Source: Marinifilaceae bacterium (GTDB taxonomy: Bacteria > Bacteroidota > Bacteroidia > Bacteroidales > Marinifilaceae). From it: a stretch of 38,995 bases of DNA. The notes beneath the pieces were generated by a model. That model worked only from the letters and a program-made list of their open reading frames with translations, searched no databases and was not told the origin of the DNA. Both the position numbers and the translations under genes were made by a program. The stretch is from NCBI GenBank assembly GCA_016936255.1, contig JAFGYE010000069.1:1-38995 (forward strand). The letters are read 5' to 3'. This document shows positions 35,243 to 38,995 of the stretch, in pieces. Numbering within the stretch: position 1 is the first letter of the stretch; every line of letters starts with the position of its first letter.

Positions 35243-35611
35243 ATGAAAACGATAAGAATAGCATTTTTCGCATTGGCATGTTTACTATTAACAGCAAATT
35301 TGGGAATGGCAACAACTCCCGATAAACAAAAAATAGAGAAAGAAAAAAGTATGTTACTCAATAAAATCCAGAAATCAGTAGCACAAACAGATTTTGCAGA
35401 TTTAATCGACCTTGGAGAATCTGAATCAATAGTTTTGCGTTGCACAATAAATGAAAACAATCAGGTTGTGGTGAGTAAAGTAATTGGTTTTAATGAAGAA
35501 CTGAAAAAAGCCGTTCGCAAAACAATGGAGGATGCAAGAATTAAGGCGGTTCCCGGTCTGGTTGGTGAAGAATTAGCCCTTCAGGTTAAATTTAAAATGC
35601 TGAGATGGTAG
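35243..35611 (+). CDS. Small secreted protein of unknown family
   Basis: A 122-residue protein with a signal peptide (residues 1 to about 23, ending MATTP). The frame is open back to 35177, but the ATG at 35243 puts the signal peptide at the N-terminus and is chosen. The mature part has a charged helix (about 25-55). A C-terminal domain follows, of beta-strand, helix and strand (SIVLRCTINENNQVVVSKVIGFNEELKKAVRKTMEDAR and on). It weakly recalls the TonB C-terminal or POTRA-type layout. Function unknown. It is the first of a run of secreted-protein genes after the two-component system, 36 bases before the next. Confidence 0.7.
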   Translation: MKTIRIAFFALACLLLTANLGMATTPDKQKIEKEKSMLLNKIQKSVAQTDFADLIDLGESESIVLRCTINENNQVVVSKVIGFNEELKKAVRKTMEDARIKAVPGLVGEELALQVKFKMLRW

Positions 35612-35633
35612 ACCAAAAGTGTTTGTATAAATT

Positions 35634-35640
35634 AGAGGAG
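35634..35640 (+). promoter_or_regulatory. Unusually strong ribosome-binding site
   Basis: AGAGGAG lies seven bases before the ATG at 35648. Most genes in this window have only A-rich leaders, so a canonical site stands out and supports this start. Confidence 0.5.
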
Positions 35641-35647
35641 ATAAGAA

Positions 35648-36724
35648 ATGAATAGTATGATCTATAAAAGCCAAATTCTGAAAGGATGTATTCTACTTCT
35701 GTTTTTGATTTTTCAAGTGGGTACGATACAATCCGAGAATCTGAAAAGGCTGGTGAATCTGGAAGGGAACTGGAAATTTTCCATTGGGGATGAACCGGCA
35801 AGAGCCATCCCCAATTACGATGATTCAGATTGGCAAAATGTATTTGTTCCCAATAGTTGGGAGGAAAATGGTTATAAAGATTACAATGGTTTTGCCTGGT
35901 ATCGTAAAAGTTTTCAAATAAGAGAGTTCTATAACAGAAAGTACCTTTATTTATACATGGGCTATATCGATGATGTGGATGAAGTGTACCTGAATGGGAA
36001 ACTGATTGGTGCATCAGGAAATTTTCCGCCGCGAATGAAAACAGCATACGATATCCCCAGAATGTATCCTGTTCCAACAGATTTACTTCGTAAAGATGGT
36101 GAAAACATAATTGCAGTGCGGGTTTATGATGGAATTCTGAATGGAGGAATCACACAGGGACCAGTAGGTATTTTTATTGATAAAGATCAGGAGAGAATGG
36201 ATATAGACCTTACGGGATACTGGGATTTTGAATGCCGAAATTCTGTTGACCAGGGAAATTTAAAGTGTGTAACTTATCGAAAAGGGAAAATATTTGTTCC
36301 CGGATTTTGGGAAGCCCGAGGTTATAATGATTTAGATGGCAAAGCCAGGTATAGCAAAGAATTCAATTACCCATCGGATATGAGTACTTCGGGAAAAGCA
36401 TTGATTTTGGGTGTGATTGATGACCTGGATGAGGTGTATTTAAATGGAGAAAAAATTCGGTGGATTGGATATAAAAGAGGAGGAAGTTGGTCAGGAAATT
36501 CGTACCACAGCACTTTTCGGGCTTATCCAATACCCAAAGGCGTATTGAAGAGCAGTGGCATGAATGTGATAGAGGTGATGGTAACCGATTATACGGGACC
36601 AGGCGGAATTTATAGCGGACCCATTGGAATCACCAATATAGAATTGGCTGAAGAAATGGTAAAAAGAGAACACAAGAACAACCGATCGAATCTGGAGAAG
36701 TTTTTTGATTATTGGTTTGATTAA
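35648..36724 (+). CDS. Secreted protein with two GH2-type jelly-roll (sugar-binding-like) domains, copy 1
   Basis: A 358-residue protein with a signal peptide (1 to about 30). Two repeats of a GH2 N-terminal-type sugar-binding jelly roll follow, at about 36-178 and 184-331. Each has the pattern GxWxF, then VPxxWExxGYxDxxGxAxY, then IDDVDEVYLNG (107-117) or IDDLDEVYLNG (257-267). They end in NVIxVxVxD and GGIxxGPxGI. No TIM barrel or other catalytic domain is present, so it is more likely a binding or structural protein than a glycosidase. The C-terminal tail (about 332-358) is charged. It is a paralogue of the next gene. Confidence 0.8.
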   Translation: MNSMIYKSQILKGCILLLFLIFQVGTIQSENLKRLVNLEGNWKFSIGDEPARAIPNYDDSDWQNVFVPNSWEENGYKDYNGFAWYRKSFQIREFYNRKYLYLYMGYIDDVDEVYLNGKLIGASGNFPPRMKTAYDIPRMYPVPTDLLRKDGENIIAVRVYDGILNGGITQGPVGIFIDKDQERMDIDLTGYWDFECRNSVDQGNLKCVTYRKGKIFVPGFWEARGYNDLDGKARYSKEFNYPSDMSTSGKALILGVIDDLDEVYLNGEKIRWIGYKRGGSWSGNSYHSTFRAYPIPKGVLKSSGMNVIEVMVTDYTGPGGIYSGPIGITNIELAEEMVKREHKNNRSNLEKFFDYWFD

Positions 36725-36792
36725 TTGCTGCAATAATTTGGGGGCTGTACAATAGCCTAAACTGCTTTGTAAATGGTGCAAATAAAGAAAAT

Positions 36793-37821
36793 ATGAATAG
36801 AATGGGTGAGCATATAATTCAATGGATGAAGTTTCTGTTTGTAATGATGGTAGTTTGTGTATTTAACAATGAAATTACAGCACAGGATTATCAGAAAATA
36901 GTCGATTTAAACGGTCGTTGGGAATTCTCAATTGGAGACAATCCGAATTGGGCAGATCCTAATTATGATGATTCGGACTGGGAGAGGGTTGATGTTCCTT
37001 CGGCATGGGAGAATCAGGGATTTTATGGTTACGATGGATTTGCATGGTACAGAACCAATTTTAGTTATGCAGGTTCGGTAAAAGGGCAGAGTCTGTTTCT
37101 TAAGTTGGGAAATATTGATGATGTGGACGAAGTCTTTATCAACGGAAAACGAATCGGTCAAACCGGCAGTTTTCCTCCTCATTTTTCTACAGCTTACAAT
37201 TCGAATCGGGTGTACAATATTCCTTCGGCCTACCTGCGCGAAAAGAATGTGGTAGCCGTTCGTGTTTACGATGATTTGGGAGAAGGAGGCATCATCCGAG
37301 GTGATATTTCAGTAGTGATCGACCGAAGTGCAATACCCGTTGATATTGATTTACAGGGCAGGTGGAAGTTTAAAACGGGGCGTTATGCACATGAAGATCT
37401 GCAAAATGTACCCAATTGGGATGATATCATTGTTCCCGGATTTTGGGAGAATCAGGGCTATAAAAATTACGACGGTTATGCCTGTTATGCTCTCGATTTT
37501 GTTGCAGACCAAAAGTTTTTAGCCGAAAGAATGGTACTTGTTTTGGGCAAAATTGATGATCTCGATCAGGTAATCGTAAATGGAGTTTTGGTTGGCCAGT
37601 CCGGTGAATTCGATCCCTCAACGGTGCAGCGCTATTCAAATACTTATCAGCAGCTTCGGGGATATTATCTGCCCGTAAATCTGATAAAAAAAGGAGCAAA
37701 CAGAATCGTTGTGCGTGTTTACGACGCCACACAGGGAGGTGGCATCTATACCGGTTCCATTGGCCTGATTTCTCAGGATCATTACATCAACTATTGGAAC
37801 AGCAGAAGAAGACGATACTAG
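36793..37821 (+). CDS. Secreted protein with two GH2-type jelly-roll (sugar-binding-like) domains, copy 2
   Basis: A 342-residue paralogue of the preceding gene. An alternative start is Met12 (36826), after which a clean signal peptide runs to about residue 31 (ITAQ). Two jelly rolls (about 37-178 and 184-330) share GRWEFSIGDNP, the VPSAWENQGFYGYDGFAWYR block, IDDVDEVFINGKRIGQTG (108-125) and, in the second, IDDLDQVIVNGVLVGQSG (254-271). It ends in a basic tail (RRRRY). Within each protein and between them the domains are clearly homologous, so two rounds of duplication are implied. No catalytic module. Confidence 0.8.
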   Translation: MNRMGEHIIQWMKFLFVMMVVCVFNNEITAQDYQKIVDLNGRWEFSIGDNPNWADPNYDDSDWERVDVPSAWENQGFYGYDGFAWYRTNFSYAGSVKGQSLFLKLGNIDDVDEVFINGKRIGQTGSFPPHFSTAYNSNRVYNIPSAYLREKNVVAVRVYDDLGEGGIIRGDISVVIDRSAIPVDIDLQGRWKFKTGRYAHEDLQNVPNWDDIIVPGFWENQGYKNYDGYACYALDFVADQKFLAERMVLVLGKIDDLDQVIVNGVLVGQSGEFDPSTVQRYSNTYQQLRGYYLPVNLIKKGANRIVVRVYDATQGGGIYTGSIGLISQDHYINYWNSRRRRY

Positions 37822-37972
37822 TTATCGCCTTTAATTAGAATTTATGCTTGAAGAAGTGAAAGATCTCCTGTAAAAATCAAAAGTCGTTTAGGAGTAATTG
37901 GTAATGAATAACAACGAACCGAAAACAACAGATAAATGATATGAAGTGTATTGTTCTGAAAAAAATGACATT

Positions 37973-38995
37973 GTGATAAAGAAACAAATAAAACGAATAC
38001 TCAGAATAGCATTTATTCTTGCAGGCATATCCACTTTGTGGTTCGTACCATGGATTTTGGTAAAGGCCTGGATTTTGCCACTGCCTGATACGGTTCAGGA
38101 ACAAGTAAACGAAGCCATTGATCATGGATTTGATGGAATGATTGTTTATGTAGATCAAGCCGGGAAGCCACCGGAATTTTATGCCGCAGGCTGGCATGAC
38201 CGAAAAAACAAAATTCCTGCCTGCCCGCAGGCATTATTCAAGATTGCCAGCATTACCAAGCTATACATCGCTGTTGCTGTTGCTAAATTAGTCAAAGAAG
38301 GACGTTTGTCCTTGGATAAAACACTCGCTGATTACTTTCCGGAACTTGCGGGAAGAATTGAAAATGCTGATAAAATTACCTTGAGAATGATGGTGCAGCA
38401 TCGAAGTGGCATTCCCAATTTTATAGACCATCCTGATTATTGGAAAAAACCGCCCAAAAACAGACAGGAAACACTTGAATACGCACTGGACTTACCCGCA
38501 GACTTTGAACCAGGTGAAGATTATGGCTATTCAAATACCAACTATATGTTGATTGAGGATCTTATTGATAAAGTGCTTGGTTATAGTCATCAGCAATATG
38601 TCAAGGAGGAGATTTTGATACCTCTCAAGCTCAACAATACATTTGGTTCGCTTCATGAAGTAGATATAAACAATGTGATGAGTGGCTATTACGTTGGAGT
38701 TGAAGAGGATCTAAAAACAGAATATACAGGTTTAATGCTGGCAACAGCAGAGGATGTGGGTAAATTCTTAAGAGCTTTAAATGATGGTTCAGTGTTTAAT
38801 GAAGGGGAACAGGAAATCTATTCCTCCATTTACGTGTACGAACATACAGGTCTGCTTGTTGGCTATCAGAGTATTGCCAAATACCACAAAGACATTGATA
38901 CAGTTGTCATTCAATTTAATAATACAACCAACTTTGATGGATATGACTGGAATTTAGCGGAAATCATATACAATCGTATTGTAAAAATAGTGAGA
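37973..38995 (+). CDS. Class C beta-lactamase-family serine hydrolase, cut by the window end
   Basis: 341 codons are open to the last base with no stop, so the C-terminus is missing. The start is GTG at 37973; another GTG at 37946 is possible, and no ATG is in frame nearby. The N-terminus has an uncleaved or signal hydrophobic helix (about 9-30). The three active-site motifs of the class C/DD-peptidase-like family are visible: Ser93-Ile-Thr-Lys96 (SxxK), Tyr186-Ser-Asn188 (YxN), and His291-Thr-Gly293 in place of KTG. Members act as peptidases, esterases or lactonases in the envelope, and the substrate here is unknown. It follows the two jelly-roll genes by 151 bases. Confidence 0.85.
   Translation, partial: MIKKQIKRILRIAFILAGISTLWFVPWILVKAWILPLPDTVQEQVNEAIDHGFDGMIVYVDQAGKPPEFYAAGWHDRKNKIPACPQALFKIASITKLYIAVAVAKLVKEGRLSLDKTLADYFPELAGRIENADKITLRMMVQHRSGIPNFIDHPDYWKKPPKNRQETLEYALDLPADFEPGEDYGYSNTNYMLIEDLIDKVLGYSHQQYVKEEILIPLKLNNTFGSLHEVDINNVMSGYYVGVEEDLKTEYTGLMLATAEDVGKFLRALNDGSVFNEGEQEIYSSIYVYEHTGLLVGYQSIAKYHKDIDTVVIQFNNTTNFDGYDWNLAEIIYNRIVKIVR

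Noticed and set aside
35592-36077. 161-codon minus-strand frame
   Set aside because: It overlaps the signal peptide and first jelly roll of a well-supported secreted protein on the opposite strand.
1-38995. tRNA or rRNA genes
   Set aside because: Reading by eye found no tRNA-like stretch with the usual T-arm GGTTCGA context and no rRNA sequence; a dedicated scan was not possible.

Overview
The window looks like a chromosome segment from a low-GC member of the Bacteroidota, probably a facultatively anaerobic or microaerobic marine Bacteroidia (Marinilabiliales/Marinifilaceae-like; the rank below phylum is a guess). The evidence is promoters of the TAnnTTTG type, few Shine-Dalgarno sequences, signal peptides ending in A-Q, an RND pump fused to its outer-membrane channel, lysC-lysA together, and a short-loop CydA. 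No rRNA, tRNA or CRISPR array was seen.

Layout. 1-2370 is accessory DNA: a probable IS21-type end, a HAD phosphatase, a YdeI-like gene with a TTG start, long non-coding gaps, and a strong hairpin resembling an integron attC-like half-site. 2372-5107 (minus) is cydAB plus a small membrane protein. 5366-7734 holds a Gfo/Idh/MocA oxidoreductase divergent from a fucose-isomerase-like protein. 7826-11127 (minus) holds a cysteine-rich orphan PAS protein, a YeiH-type exporter, a LysR regulator and an ICMT/NnrU-like membrane protein. 11213-16691 (minus) is a metal efflux system: an HlyD adaptor and a 1447-residue CzcA-type pump with a TolC-like domain fused at its C-terminus. 17046-23673 (plus) holds an FMN azoreductase, a GAF protein, a patatin-BamA-like outer-membrane phospholipase and another outer-membrane barrel.

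23742-26463 (minus) is lysine biosynthesis: lysC then lysA. Upstream of lysC is an unannotated 18-codon ORF with five Lys codons in ten positions, followed by a perfect 12-bp hairpin and U7. This looks like a translation-coupled lysine attenuator and is the most interesting hidden element here. 26570-30262 is a reactive-electrophile cluster: a MIF tautomerase, an ArsC/Spx-like thioredoxin-fold protein and LysR (minus), divergent from a DJ-1/PfpI protein and a YqhD-type alcohol dehydrogenase. 30348-32416 is arsenic resistance (arsR, arsC, acr3), with an operator-like palindrome wrapped exactly around the arsR -7 element.

32545-38995 (plus) is a two-component system, a 436-bp gap with paired REP-like palindromes, a small secreted protein, and two tandem paralogous secreted proteins. 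Each paralogue carries two GH2-type jelly-roll sugar-binding domains and no catalytic domain. The window ends in a class C beta-lactamase-family serine hydrolase that is still open at its edge. The order suggests, but does not prove, an envelope-sensing or glycan-binding module.
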